This document shows, in pieces, positions 34,785 through 43,560 of a stretch of DNA of 64,000 bases. Source of the stretch: Streptomyces sp. A 4/2. Its GTDB lineage: Bacteria; Actinomycetota; Actinomycetes; Streptomycetales; Streptomycetaceae. Positions within the stretch are counted from its first letter, which is position 1. Each line of letters begins with the position of its first letter. Under the pieces are notes generated by a model, which saw only the letters and a program-made list of their open reading frames with translations, was not told where the DNA came from and made no database searches. The stretch covers positions 434,001 to 498,000 of the forward strand of contig NZ_CALNVW010000002.1 in assembly GCF_940670765.1 (NCBI RefSeq), read 5' to 3'. A program made the position numbers and the translations under genes.

Positions 34785-34807
34785 CCCGTCGGCCCCCGGC
34801 CGACGGG
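34785..34807 (+). terminator. Terminator after aroA-rsgA
   Basis: Ten-base arms CCCGTCGGCC (34785-34794) and GGCCGACGGG (34798-34807) with a 3-base loop, directly after the rsgA stop. Confidence 0.8.
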
Positions 34808-34865
34808 ACTCCATGCATAATCGCTCCGAGTGATGACGGAGCAGTCACCGATGTGGAGGCACTGA

Positions 34866-35189
34866 ATGGCGTGGCTGCTGGTCGTGGTCGCGGGTGTCCT
34901 GGAGACCGGCTTCGCCGTGTGTCTCAAGCTCTCGCACGGTTTCACCAGGCTCTGGCCCACGATCGCCTTCGCCGCGTTCGCCCTCGGCAGCTTCGGCCTG
35001 CTGACGCTCTCCCTGCGGAAGTTGGACGTCGGGCCCGCCTACGCCGTCTGGACCGGCATCGGCGCGGCGGGCACCGCCATCTACGGGATGGTCTTCCTCG
35101 GGGACGTCGTCTCCACCCTCAAGCTCGTCTCGATCTCCCTGGTGATCGTGGGTGTGATCGGCCTGCAGATCTCGGGGTCGTCGCACTGA
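34866..35189 (+). CDS. Small multidrug resistance family protein, Gdx/SugE type
   Basis: 107-residue four-helix exporter. The conserved membrane glutamate is Glu13 (GVLETG). The segment AYAVWTGIGAAGTAIYG is the SugE/Gdx signature, pointing to guanidinium export rather than broad drug efflux. GGAGG stands six bases before the ATG. A hairpin GCTCCG (34823-34828) / CGGAGC (34837-34842) lies in the leader, after a TATAAT-like CATAAT at 34816-34821. I do not recognise a known guanidine riboswitch. Confidence 0.9.
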   Translation: MAWLLVVVAGVLETGFAVCLKLSHGFTRLWPTIAFAAFALGSFGLLTLSLRKLDVGPAYAVWTGIGAAGTAIYGMVFLGDVVSTLKLVSISLVIVGVIGLQISGSSH

Positions 35190-35228
35190 CGGCAGGGCGC
35201 CCCCTGCCTCGGAGGCCGTCGGGTGACC

Positions 35229-37442
35229 TCAGACCACCTCACGCACCCGCGGGAAGTGACAGGCCGCCACGTGGTCGTCGCCGTGTTCCTGATCCACCGG
35301 CACCTCGCTCGCGCAGCGCGCCTGTTCCTCGGCGCCGAGGTCCGCGTACACCGGGCAGCGCCCCCGGAAGCGGCAGCCCTCGTACCGGCGGGTGGGGCTG
35401 GGCGGGTCGCCCGGCAGCAGGATCCGGGTGCGCTGCCGCTCCCGCTCGCGTACCGGATCGGGCAGCGGGACGGCGGACAACAGGGCCTGGGTGTACGGAT
35501 GCCGTGGCCGCTCGAAGACCTCGTCGACCGCCCCTGCCTCGACGGTGCGCCCGAGGTAGACGACGCTCACCCGGTCCGCGATGTGGCGGACCACCGACAG
35601 GTCGTGCGAGACGAAGAGGTACGCCAGGCCCAGTTCCGCCTTGAGCCGTTGCAGCAGGTTGAGGACGCCGGCCTGGACGGAGACGTCCAGCGCGGAGACC
35701 GGTTCGTCGAGCACCAGCAGCTGCGGTCCGACCGACAGGGCGCGGGCGATGCCGATGCGCTGGCGCTGGCCGCCGGAGAACTCGTGCGGGAAGCGGGTGG
35801 CGTGCGCCGGGTCCAGGCCGACCTGTTCCAGCAGCCCCGGTATCCGGCCGCCCGCCGTCCGGCGGTCCACCCCCTGCGCGTGCAGCGGTTCGGCGATGAT
35901 GTCGCCGACCGTCATCCGGGGGTCGAGGCTGGCCATCGGGTCCTGGAAGACGATCTGCACCTGCCCGCGCAGCGCCCGCCTGGCCGCCTTGCCGAGCCCG
36001 TCCAGCGACTGCCCGAAGAGTTCGATCTCACCGCCCTCGGGCCGGACCAGATTGAGCAGTTCGAAGAGGGTGGTGGACTTCCCGGACCCCGACTCGCCGA
36101 CCAGGGCGAGGGTCTCGCCCCGCCTGATCCGCAGGTCGACGCCGTCGACGGCGTGCACGGACCCCACCCGGCGCTTGAAGGCGGTGCCCTTCAGCACGGG
36201 GAAGGTCTTGACGAGTCCGCGCACGTCCAACACGGTCTCGGCGGGCGGCTGTTCGGAGGCCGCCGCCGCGCCGGACGTCTGCCGGCTGCCGGACGCCTGC
36301 GCACCGTCGGACGGCTGCTCACCATCGGACGGCTGCTCACCATCGGACGCCTGCTCACCATCGGACGGCTGCTCACCGCCCGGGACCTCGGGGACCTCGG
36401 GGGCCTCGGGGACCTCGGGCACCCGCGCACCGCGGGCCGCCGGGATCGTCGGCACCGGGAACACGTCGAGCGGCCCGAGCCCCTGCGCGACGATCTCGTC
36501 GGCGCGTACACAGGCGGCCAGGTGCTCACCGTCCACGGCCCGCAGCTCCGGCTCCTCCCCCCGGCAGGCGTCCTCGGCCAGCGGGCACCGGGGCGCGAAC
36601 GGGCAGCCGGGCGCGAGGCTGCCCGCACCGGGCGGCGACCCGGGGATCGGCACCAGCACCTCACCGGCGACGTCGAGCCTCGGCACCGCGCCGATCAGCC
36701 CGAGCGTGTACGGCATCCGGGGCCGGGCGAAGAGGTCCTCGGCGGACGCGGTCTCCACGATCCGGCCCGCGTACATCACGGCCACCCGGTCCGCCGCTCC
36801 GGCGATCACGCCGAGGTCGTGGCTGACCAGCACCAGCGCGGCGCCGGTCTCCCGCTGCGCGGTGCGCAGCACGTCCAGTACCTGCGCCTGGATGGTGACG
36901 TCCAGCGCGGTGGTCGGCTCGTCGGCCAGGATCACGTCCGGGTCGTTGGCCATGGCCATGGCGATCATGGCGCGCTGGCGCATGCCGCCGGAGAACTCGT
37001 GCGGGTACGACCCCGCCCGGACGTGCGGCTCGGGAATCCCGACCAGGTCCAGCAGTTCCACCGCGCGCGCCCTGGCCCGCTCGCGCGGGATGTCCTGGTG
37101 GGCGCGGACCGCCTCGGCGATCTGGTCACCGATCCGGTAGACGGGGGTGAAGGCGGAGAGCGGGTCCTGGAAGACCATGCTGATCCGGCTGCCGCGCACC
37201 TTGGACAGGGCCCGGTCGGAGGCACCGACGAGTTCGGTGCCGTCGAGCCTCACCGACCCGCGGACGACCGCGTTCCCCGGCAGCAGCCCGAGCACGGCGA
37301 GCGCGGTCGCGGACTTGCCGGAGCCCGACTCGCCCACCAGTCCGAGCACTTCACCCCGCTGGAGCGCGAAGTCCACGCCACGGACCGCGGGGGTCCCGTC
37401 GAAGTCGACCTCCAGGCCGCTCACTTCGAGTACCGAGGTCAT
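35229..37442 (-). CDS. Fused peptide ABC transporter ATPase (DppD-DppF type)
   Basis: 737 residues holding two complete oligopeptide-type ATPases. The first (residues 1-320) has Walker A GESGSGKSATAL, signature FSGGMRQR and Walker B VILADEPTTALD, then a cysteine-rich end (CPFAPRCPLAEDAC) typical of Dpp/Opp ATPases. The second (about 405-737) has GESGSGKSTTL, FSGGQRQR and LLVLDEPVSALD and a like cysteine tail. The linker, about 325-400, contains EVPEAPEVPEVPG and GEQPSDGEQASD-type repeats from an 18-base tandem repeat. One protein thus energises the permeases encoded upstream. ATG overlaps the permease stop. Confidence 0.93.
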   Translation of the reverse strand: MTSVLEVSGLEVDFDGTPAVRGVDFALQRGEVLGLVGESGSGKSATALAVLGLLPGNAVVRGSVRLDGTELVGASDRALSKVRGSRISMVFQDPLSAFTPVYRIGDQIAEAVRAHQDIPRERARARAVELLDLVGIPEPHVRAGSYPHEFSGGMRQRAMIAMAMANDPDVILADEPTTALDVTIQAQVLDVLRTAQRETGAALVLVSHDLGVIAGAADRVAVMYAGRIVETASAEDLFARPRMPYTLGLIGAVPRLDVAGEVLVPIPGSPPGAGSLAPGCPFAPRCPLAEDACRGEEPELRAVDGEHLAACVRADEIVAQGLGPLDVFPVPTIPAARGARVPEVPEAPEVPEVPGGEQPSDGEQASDGEQPSDGEQPSDGAQASGSRQTSGAAAASEQPPAETVLDVRGLVKTFPVLKGTAFKRRVGSVHAVDGVDLRIRRGETLALVGESGSGKSTTLFELLNLVRPEGGEIELFGQSLDGLGKAARRALRGQVQIVFQDPMASLDPRMTVGDIIAEPLHAQGVDRRTAGGRIPGLLEQVGLDPAHATRFPHEFSGGQRQRIGIARALSVGPQLLVLDEPVSALDVSVQAGVLNLLQRLKAELGLAYLFVSHDLSVVRHIADRVSVVYLGRTVEAGAVDEVFERPRHPYTQALLSAVPLPDPVRERERQRTRILLPGDPPSPTRRYEGCRFRGRCPVYADLGAEEQARCASEVPVDQEHGDDHVAACHFPRVREVV
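36311..36382. repeat. 18-base tandem repeat in the ABC ATPase linker
   Basis: Three copies of ACGGCTGCTCACCATCGG (36311-36328, 36329-36346, 36347-36364, the third with one change) and a diverged fourth (36365-36382). In frame, each encodes a six-residue SDGEQP-type unit, so copy number changes only lengthen the linker. Confidence 0.9.
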
Positions 37443-38380
37443 CGCCCTGCTCCCTTGCGCTTACGGCTACGGCTGCGGCGCGAGGTCGGGTCCAGCGCGT
37501 CGCGCAGCCCGTCGCCCACAAGATTCACTGCGAGTACGAAGACGATCAGGAGCCCCGCGGCGAAGAAGAACATCCACGGATAGGTCACGGCCGCCCCGGT
37601 CGTCGAGGCGATGAGCGTGCCGAGCGAGACGTCGGGCGACTGGACGCCGAACCCGAAGTACGACAGCGCGGTCTCGCTCATCACCGCCCCGCCCACCGCG
37701 ATCGTCGCGTCGATGATCAGGAAGGAGGCGATGTTGGGCACCACATGGCGCCAGATGATCCGGAACGGGCCGACCCCCATGTACTGGGCGGCACGCACGA
37801 ATTCGCGCTCCTTCAGCGACAGGGTCATCGATCTGACCACCCGGGCGGTGATCATCCAGCCGAAGACGGCGAGCAGGCCGACGAACGCGAACCAGCCGCC
37901 GTCCCGGAGCCGTGGCGAGATGATCGCGATGATCAGGAAGGACGGGAAGACGAGCAGGAGATCGACGAAGAACATCAGCACCCGGTCGGTCCACCCGCCG
38001 AAGTACCCGGCGCAGGCGCCGACCAGGGAGGCGAGCACGGTGGAGAACAGCGCGACCAGCAGGCCGATCAGCAGGGACTTCTGGAGTCCGCGGATGGTCT
38101 GGGCGAAGACGTCCTGCCCGATGCGGTTGGTGCCCCACCAGTGCCGGGCGCTCGGCGCGTCCCGCAGTGCGGTGTAGTCGATGTGGCTGTAGTCCCAGCG
38201 GCTGATCAGCGGGCCCGCGAACGCGAGCAGGAAGAGCAGGAGCAGGACGACGGCTCCGGTGAGCGCGCCCGGATTGCGTACGAAGCGGCGCATCACCACC
38301 CCGGCGCGTCCTGCGGGGCGTATCGGTTCCGCACCCTGGCCGGCCGCGTCGGCGGCGGCGGTCTCTACGACGGCAGTCAT
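37439..38380 (-). CDS. Peptide-type ABC transporter permease (DppC family)
   Basis: 313-residue inner-membrane permease with six helices. DppC features: GTNRIGQDVFAQTIRGLQKSLLIG near residue 100, the EAA-type loop REFVRAAQYMGVGPFRIIWRHVVPN near residue 205, and the end VNLVGDGLRDALDPTSRR. The N-terminus (TAVVETAAADAAGQGAEPIRP) is hydrophilic. ATG 38380 lies 14 bases after the dppB-like stop, with GAGGAG upstream. Coupled to the ATPase gene by a four-base overlap. Confidence 0.93.
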   Translation of the reverse strand: MTAVVETAAADAAGQGAEPIRPAGRAGVVMRRFVRNPGALTGAVVLLLLFLLAFAGPLISRWDYSHIDYTALRDAPSARHWWGTNRIGQDVFAQTIRGLQKSLLIGLLVALFSTVLASLVGACAGYFGGWTDRVLMFFVDLLLVFPSFLIIAIISPRLRDGGWFAFVGLLAVFGWMITARVVRSMTLSLKEREFVRAAQYMGVGPFRIIWRHVVPNIASFLIIDATIAVGGAVMSETALSYFGFGVQSPDVSLGTLIASTTGAAVTYPWMFFFAAGLLIVFVLAVNLVGDGLRDALDPTSRRSRSRKRKGAGR

Positions 38381-38394
38381 GGTGTCCGTACTCC

Positions 38395-39378
38395 TCAGGC
38401 GTTCCGGATACGCGGGTCGAGCGCGGCGTGCAGGACATCCGCGAGGAAGCCGGACAGCAGGACCATCACGGCGGCGAACACATTGACGGCGACGACGGAG
38501 TTGACGTCGTTCTTGCCGATGGAGGAGACGAACCACTCGCCCATGCCGTGCCAGCCGAAGATCGTCTCGGTGAAGGTGGCGCCGGTGAAGAGGGCCAGGA
38601 ATCCGTAACTGAAGTACGTCGACATGGGGATGAGCGCGGTCCGCAGCCCGTGTTTGAGGAGCGCGGTGCGCCGGGTGAGTCCCTTGGCCTGCGCGGTGCG
38701 CAGGTAGTCCGAGCCGAGCACGTCGAGCATGGTGGAGCGCTGGTAGCGGCTGTAACTGGCGATGGTGCCCAGCGCGATGGAGATGGTCGGCAGCAACAGG
38801 TGCACCGAGCGGTCCTTCAGCACGGCCAGGAATCCGGAGTCGACCCCGGGGCTCCGCTCACCGGTGAACTTGATGACGTCGGTGCCGGTCTTCTGGTTGA
38901 ACCAGATCGCGCCGATCTTGAGCAGCACGGCGAGCAGGAACACCGGTGTGGACAGCAGCACGAAGGAGATCAGCGTCGTTACCCGGTCGGAGAACCGGTA
39001 CTGGCGCACGGCGGTCCAGGCACCGGCGAGAACGCCGACGACCGTGCCGAGGACGGTCCCCAGGAGCAGCAGCCGCAGACTGACCCCGATCCGGCGGCCG
39101 AACTCCGCGCCCACGGAGGTCCCGTCGATGGTCTGCCCGAGATCGCCGCGCACGGCGTGCCCGGCCCATCGGGCGAAGCGGCCGACGAGCGACTGGTGGT
39201 CGTTGACACCGAGCGCGGTGAGGTGGTGGTCGACGGCGCTGGGCGAGAGGGGCGGTTGCCTGCCCGCGTAGTACGCACGCGGATCGAGCGCGAGCGAGGC
39301 CAGCAGGTAGGACAGGCAGATGGCGACAAGCAACAGGACGGCGTAGTAGCCGAGTCGCTTGGCCAGGAAGGCGGCCAC
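38395..39378 (-). CDS. Peptide-type ABC transporter permease (DppB family)
   Basis: 327-residue permease. The N-terminal helix RLGYYAVLLLVAICLSYLLASL, the long periplasmic loop, RIGVSLRLLLLGTVLGTVVGVLAGAW, the EAA-like loop DYLRTAQAKGLTRRTALLKHGLRTALIP and FTETIFGWHGMGEW are DppB hallmarks. GTG 39378 with GGAGGAA about ten bases upstream. First gene of the minus-strand operon; its leader holds three 10-base tandem repeats. Confidence 0.93.
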   Translation of the reverse strand: MAAFLAKRLGYYAVLLLVAICLSYLLASLALDPRAYYAGRQPPLSPSAVDHHLTALGVNDHQSLVGRFARWAGHAVRGDLGQTIDGTSVGAEFGRRIGVSLRLLLLGTVLGTVVGVLAGAWTAVRQYRFSDRVTTLISFVLLSTPVFLLAVLLKIGAIWFNQKTGTDVIKFTGERSPGVDSGFLAVLKDRSVHLLLPTISIALGTIASYSRYQRSTMLDVLGSDYLRTAQAKGLTRRTALLKHGLRTALIPMSTYFSYGFLALFTGATFTETIFGWHGMGEWFVSSIGKNDVNSVVAVNVFAAVMVLLSGFLADVLHAALDPRIRNA

Positions 39379-39395
39379 GGGTGTTGGTTCCTCCG

Positions 39396-39425
39396 CTTGA
39401 GATCACTTGGGATCACTTGAGATCA
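39396..39425. repeat. Three 10-base tandem repeats in the divergent promoter region
   Basis: CTTGAGATCA, CTTGGGATCA, CTTGAGATCA in succession. A period of one helical turn between a permease operon and its divergent binding-protein gene suggests stacked regulator half-sites, though it may be a simple repeat. The rest of 39379-39621 is clearly AT-richer than its surroundings and probably holds both promoters; I see no other feature. Confidence 0.75.
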
Positions 39426-39621
39426 AAGCCGCGACATCTTTTATCGCTTCGTTGATGGTTTGAGTCGTCTCATAGATCCAGTTTGACCACTATGTGTTGC
39501 GTGCATGCAAAGAATGGATTACAGGATCACCGGAGCCCTCCCGTTGTGCAAGGAGATGGACTTACGGTCTCGTGAGCCTGTGGCCTCGATCAGGCCGCCT
39601 TGAACCGGAGGAAGAAACCCG

Positions 39622-41310
39622 ATGCGCAGAACCACCGTTGTCGCCATCGCCGCAGCACTGTCGGCCACCCTGGCGGTGGCGGGCTGCAGTTCCTCCGACG
39701 GCGACGGCAAGGCGGCGAAGAAACAGGCCGCTCCGCAGGTGGACGGCCAGAGCATGAACACGCACCCGCTGAGCGATCTGAAGCAGGGCGGATCACTGCG
39801 GTTCGGGATCGACCAGTGGATCGCGCAGTACAACATCAACCAGGTCGACGGCCAGCAGAGTGACGGCGCGGACCTCGACGCGGCGATCCTGCCCGACCTG
39901 TTCGACCTGGACGCCAAGGGGGTCGGCCACCCCAACCCGAACTTCGTGGTCTCGGCGAAGGTCACGTCCACCAGCCCCCAGGTGGTGACCTACGAGCTGA
40001 ACCCGAAGGCCAAGTGGTCCGACGGGAAGCCGCTGAGCTGGAAGGACTTCCAGGCCCAGTGGAAGGCGCTGAACGGCACCGACAAGGCGTACGAGGCGGC
40101 CGACACCACGGGGTACAACCAGATATCCAAGGTCGAGCAGGGCGCCGACACACATGGCGTGAAGATCACCTTCAGTACGCCCTACGCCGACTGGCAGCGC
40201 CTCTTCGACCCGCTGTACCCGGCCGCGTACATCGACACCCCGAAGAAGTTCAACACGGGCTGGATACAGAAGGCCCCGGTCACCAGCGCCGCTTTCAAGG
40301 TCGGCACCTACGACAAGACCGGACAGACCATCACCCTGGTGCCTGACCCCAACTGGTGGGGAAACAAGCCCAAGCTCGCCTCGATCGTCTATCGCGTCCT
40401 CGACCAGAGCGCGCGGACGGAGTCCTACCTCAACAAGGAGGTGGACGATGCCCCCGCGCTGCTGCCCGAGGACTACAAGCGGCTGGCCAAGGACCCGGAC
40501 ACCGACATCCGGCGCGGGGCGCGCTGGGACGAGGTGCACATCACGCTCAACGGCGGCCGCGGCCCGCTGACGGACGTCAAGGTGCGCAACGCCCTCCAGG
40601 CGGCGACCGACCGCAAGGGCATCAACGCGAGCTTCGCCAAGGACCTCTCCTTCGAACTGAAGCCGCTGGACAACCACTTCTACATGCCCAATCAGCAGGG
40701 CTACCAGGACAACAGCAGCGAGTTCGACAGGTTCGACCCCGAGAAGGCGAAGAAGCTGCTGGACGAGGCGGGCTGGAAGAGCGCAGGCGAGGGCAAGCCG
40801 CGTACCAAGGACGGCAAGAAGCTCACCCTCGACTACGTCCTGAGCGCGGGCGGCAACTCGTCGGCGACGGACCAGGCCGAACTGGTGCAGCAGATGTACG
40901 CCGCAGTAGGCGTCCGGGTCGAGATCAAGAAGGTCCCGGCCAACGACTACTTCACCAAGTTCGTGGACACCGGCAACTTCGACCTCGTCAGCTTCCGCAA
41001 TGTCGACGAGGTCTACACGAGCAGGATCTACCCGGTCTTCCAGCAGCCGAAGGGTAAGAACCTCTTCCAGAACTTCGGCTCGGTCGGCTCACCGAAGATC
41101 GACGAACTGATGCTGAAGGCCGGCCAGGCCACCGACCACGCTGAAGCGATCAAGCTCTACAACGAGGCCGACGTGGAGATCTGGAAGCTCGGCCACTCCA
41201 TCGAGCTCTACCAGCGCCCGCAGATCATCGCGGTCCGCAAGGGCCTCGCCAACTACGGTGCACCGGGCCTCGCGGACATCGACTACAGCAAGGTCGGCTG
41301 GCTCAAGTAA
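39622..41310 (+). CDS. Family 5 extracellular solute-binding lipoprotein (peptide/nickel type)
   Basis: 562 residues. The signal peptide ends in lipobox AVAGC (cysteine at 22), followed by a Ser/Asp/Lys linker. The SBP family 5 core includes GGSLRFGIDQW, YELNPKAKWSDGKPLSWKDFQAQW near residue 125, VRNALQAATDRKGINASF and the C-terminal lobe. It should deliver an oligopeptide or similar ligand to the divergently encoded permeases. Being on the opposite strand from its transporter operon lets the shared promoter region control the two independently. Confidence 0.93.
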   Translation: MRRTTVVAIAAALSATLAVAGCSSSDGDGKAAKKQAAPQVDGQSMNTHPLSDLKQGGSLRFGIDQWIAQYNINQVDGQQSDGADLDAAILPDLFDLDAKGVGHPNPNFVVSAKVTSTSPQVVTYELNPKAKWSDGKPLSWKDFQAQWKALNGTDKAYEAADTTGYNQISKVEQGADTHGVKITFSTPYADWQRLFDPLYPAAYIDTPKKFNTGWIQKAPVTSAAFKVGTYDKTGQTITLVPDPNWWGNKPKLASIVYRVLDQSARTESYLNKEVDDAPALLPEDYKRLAKDPDTDIRRGARWDEVHITLNGGRGPLTDVKVRNALQAATDRKGINASFAKDLSFELKPLDNHFYMPNQQGYQDNSSEFDRFDPEKAKKLLDEAGWKSAGEGKPRTKDGKKLTLDYVLSAGGNSSATDQAELVQQMYAAVGVRVEIKKVPANDYFTKFVDTGNFDLVSFRNVDEVYTSRIYPVFQQPKGKNLFQNFGSVGSPKIDELMLKAGQATDHAEAIKLYNEADVEIWKLGHSIELYQRPQIIAVRKGLANYGAPGLADIDYSKVGWLK

Positions 41311-41326
41311 CTCAAGGAAGCAGTCC

Positions 41327-41938
41327 TCACCCGGCCCGTCCCACCGCCTCGCGCACCAGGTGACCGACCTTCCGGTCGCCCGGTGCGACGACGTGGGAGA
41401 GCGCGAGACGTACCGCCACCTCGCAGCGGTACCTGAGGTCCACGGCCTCCTCCCCCTCGTCGGCCCGCCCCCGTGACAGCGCGAGAGCCGCCCGGTGCAG
41501 GACCGCGGCGATCAGCTCGCCGGGGGCGGGCGGTCCCGCGTCGGCGCGGCGCTGGGCCGGGAGGCGGGACCGGCCGGGTGCCGGGTCCGGGGCGGGCAGA
41601 CGGCCGGTCCAGCAGCCCGTCAGCAACGCCCGTACCAGCGGACGGGAACGGGCCGCCGACACCGTCCACTCGGCGACCAGGACCAGCGGTTCACCGCCGA
41701 CGGACGCTCCCGGCGCGGCGAGCACCCGGTCGACGCCCTGGAGGTACCGGTCCGCCTCGCGCCGGACGAGGGCGCGGGCGAGGCCTTCCTTGGAGCCGAA
41801 CTCGTTGTAGAGCGTCTGCCGGGAGACCCCGGCGGCGGACGCCACGTCGGTCATGCGCACGGCGGACCAGGGGCGGCCGTCGGCGGTGGACACCGCGGAG
41901 AGGGCGGAGTCGAGCAGGGATTCGCGCGCTGCAGGCAT
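41327..41938 (-). CDS. TetR-family transcriptional regulator
   Basis: 203 residues. The N-terminal helix-turn-helix is clear: MTDVASAAGVSRQTLYNEFGSKEGLARALVRREAD (residues 29-63). The remainder is a helical ligand-binding domain with an Arg/Pro-rich disordered insert (RLPAPDPAPGRSRLPAQRRADAGPP). Target unknown; neighbours are the convergent binding-protein gene (17 bases apart) and divergent hisN, and either its own promoter or the transporter could be controlled. Confidence 0.9.
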   Translation of the reverse strand: MPAARESLLDSALSAVSTADGRPWSAVRMTDVASAAGVSRQTLYNEFGSKEGLARALVRREADRYLQGVDRVLAAPGASVGGEPLVLVAEWTVSAARSRPLVRALLTGCWTGRLPAPDPAPGRSRLPAQRRADAGPPAPGELIAAVLHRAALALSRGRADEGEEAVDLRYRCEVAVRLALSHVVAPGDRKVGHLVREAVGRAG

Positions 41939-42058
41939 CGTTGCCTCCTGGGCGGAAGGGCTCTGCGCTCAGAGTTGACGGACGCCGTGGCACTGTCAAT
42001 ACCCCGCGCGGGCAAGCCCCTGTGGCCCGATCGGAGCCCGGTCGATACTGTGACGACC

Positions 42059-42859
42059 ATGCCCGACTACCACGATGATCTGCGCCTTGCCCACGTCCTG
42101 GCAGATGCTGCCGACGCGGCGACGATGGCCCGTTTCAAGGCCCTCGACCTGAAGGTCGAGACGAAGCCGGACATGACGCCGGTCAGCGAGGCCGACAAGG
42201 GCGCCGAGGAGCTGATCCGCGGACAGCTCCAGCGGGCCAGGCCGCGCGACGCGATCCTCGGCGAGGAGTACGGCCTCTCGGGCACCGGCCCCCGGCGCTG
42301 GGTCGTCGACCCGATCGACGGGACCAAGAACTACGTCCGCGGTGTCCCGGTCTGGGCGACCCTCATCTCGCTGACGGTGGCGGGCGAGGACGGTCACGAA
42401 CCGGTGGTCGGCGTGGTCTCCGCACCCGCGCTGGGCCGCCGCTGGTGGGCGGCGAAGGGCGCGGGCGCGTACAGCGGTCGGAGCCTCACCTCGGCCACCC
42501 GGCTGCATGTCTCCAAGGTCTCCAAGATCGCGGACTCCTCCTTCGCCTATGCCTCGTTGGCCGGCTGGGAGGCGCAGGGACGGCTCGACGGGTTCCTCGA
42601 CCTGACCCGCGACTGCTGGCGTACCCGTGGGTACGGCGACTTCTGGCCGTACATGATGGTCGCCGAGGGGTCGGTGGACATCTGCGCCGAACCCGAGCTG
42701 TCCCTCTGGGACATGGCGGCGAACGCCATCATCGTCCAGGAGGCGGGCGGCGAGTTCACCAGTCTGGACGGGGTGCGCGGGGTGGAGGGCGGCAACGCCG
42801 CGGCGTCCAACGGACTGCTGCACCAGGACATGCTGGGATACCTCAACCAGCGCTACTGA
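42059..42859 (+). CDS. hisN: Histidinol-phosphatase, inositol monophosphatase family
   Basis: 266-residue Mg-dependent phosphatase. IMPase motifs: ILGEEYG (Glu metal ligand), WVVDPIDGTKNYVRGVPVWATLISL (DPIDGT metal site) near residue 82, and SLWDMAANAIIVQEAGGEFTSLDG (WD site) near residue 220. In Streptomyces this subfamily hydrolyses histidinol phosphate, the eighth step of histidine synthesis; a general inositol-phosphatase role cannot be excluded. ATG 42059 begins the conserved DYHDDLRLAHVLAD. It stands alone, away from other his genes, as expected for S. coelicolor. Confidence 0.93.
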   Translation: MPDYHDDLRLAHVLADAADAATMARFKALDLKVETKPDMTPVSEADKGAEELIRGQLQRARPRDAILGEEYGLSGTGPRRWVVDPIDGTKNYVRGVPVWATLISLTVAGEDGHEPVVGVVSAPALGRRWWAAKGAGAYSGRSLTSATRLHVSKVSKIADSSFAYASLAGWEAQGRLDGFLDLTRDCWRTRGYGDFWPYMMVAEGSVDICAEPELSLWDMAANAIIVQEAGGEFTSLDGVRGVEGGNAAASNGLLHQDMLGYLNQRY

Positions 42860-43029
42860 CCGGGCTGTCGGGGCACGGGGGGCGTCTGTCACATCTACGC
42901 GCGCCTCCCGGACTCGCCCCCTCCACCCCCTTGCCGCGCTCCTGAGCTGATGCCACTCTGAGAGCTCCCCCACTTGTGAACTTGTGAATTCCCGTGCAAG
43001 CTGGATTCACCGAGGAGGTGGCACCCTCC

Positions 43030-43428
43030 ATGTTCGTCCGAGACGCCATGAGCACGGTCGTGCTCACGATCGGCCCCGCCCACACACTCCGCCAGTCCGC
43101 AGGACTGATGTCCGCGCGCCGCGTCGGCGCGGCCGTGGTCTTCGACCCCGACACCTGCGGGCTCGGCATTCTCACCGAGCGCGACATCCTCGACGCCGTC
43201 GGCAGAGGCCTGGACCCCGACCGGGAGACCGCGGGCGCCCACACCACCACCGACGTGGTCTTCGCCGCACCCACCTGGACCCTGGAGGAAGCGGCGCGGG
43301 CGATGTCGAACGGCGGCTTCCGGCATCTGATCGTGCTCGACGACGTGGGCCCGGTCGGGGTGGTGTCGGTGCGCGACATCATCCGCTGCTGGGCCCCGGG
43401 CCGGAGCGAAGCGGCTGCGCTGGTCTGA
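43030..43428 (+). CDS. Tandem CBS domain protein
   Basis: 132 residues consisting of one CBS pair: MFVRDAMSTVVLTIGPAHTLRQSAGLMSARRVGAAVVF...LGILTERDILDAV and TDVVFAAPTWTLEEAARAMSNGGFRHLIVLDDVGPVGVVSVRDIIRCW. Such modules bind adenosine nucleotides and act as regulatory or stress proteins. ATG 43030 is chosen; a GTG at 43018 overlaps the GAGGAGG. Monocistronic, convergent with catalase. Confidence 0.9.
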   Translation: MFVRDAMSTVVLTIGPAHTLRQSAGLMSARRVGAAVVFDPDTCGLGILTERDILDAVGRGLDPDRETAGAHTTTDVVFAAPTWTLEEAARAMSNGGFRHLIVLDDVGPVGVVSVRDIIRCWAPGRSEAAALV

Positions 43429-43437
43429 CGTACGGCC

Positions 43438-43479
43438 AAGGGCCCCGTACGCAGCAGTACAGCTGTGTACGGAGCCCTC
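43438..43479. terminator. Probable terminator between the CBS gene and catalase
   Basis: Imperfect inverted repeat: GGGCCCCGTAC near 43440-43450 pairs with GTACGGAGCCC near 43467-43477, located between the convergent genes. Confidence 0.6.
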
Positions 43480-43515
43480 GGCGCGCAGGCATGGGCAGTC
43501 GGATCAGGCGGCGCA

Positions 43516-43560
43516 CAGTGCCTGGACCGCGACGGTCAGGCGCGCAGTGCCTGGACCGCG
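43516..43560. repeat. Duplicated end of the catalase gene
   Basis: CAGTGCCTGGACCGCG occurs at 43516-43531 and again at 43545-43560. The second copy is in the last codons of catalase, the first just after its stop codon, so the 3' end of the gene has been partly copied. Confidence 0.85.

Noticed and set aside
34810..34865. Possible guanidine riboswitch before the Gdx/SugE-type gene
   Set aside because: Only a 6-base hairpin GCTCCG/CGGAGC with a short leader is present. The conserved motifs of the ykkC, mini-ykkC and ykkC-III classes are not visible.
35229..41938. Horizontally acquired island around the peptide ABC transporter
   Set aside because: Codon use and GC match the surroundings, and no integrase, repeats or tRNA attachment site flank it; only the short promoter region is AT-richer.
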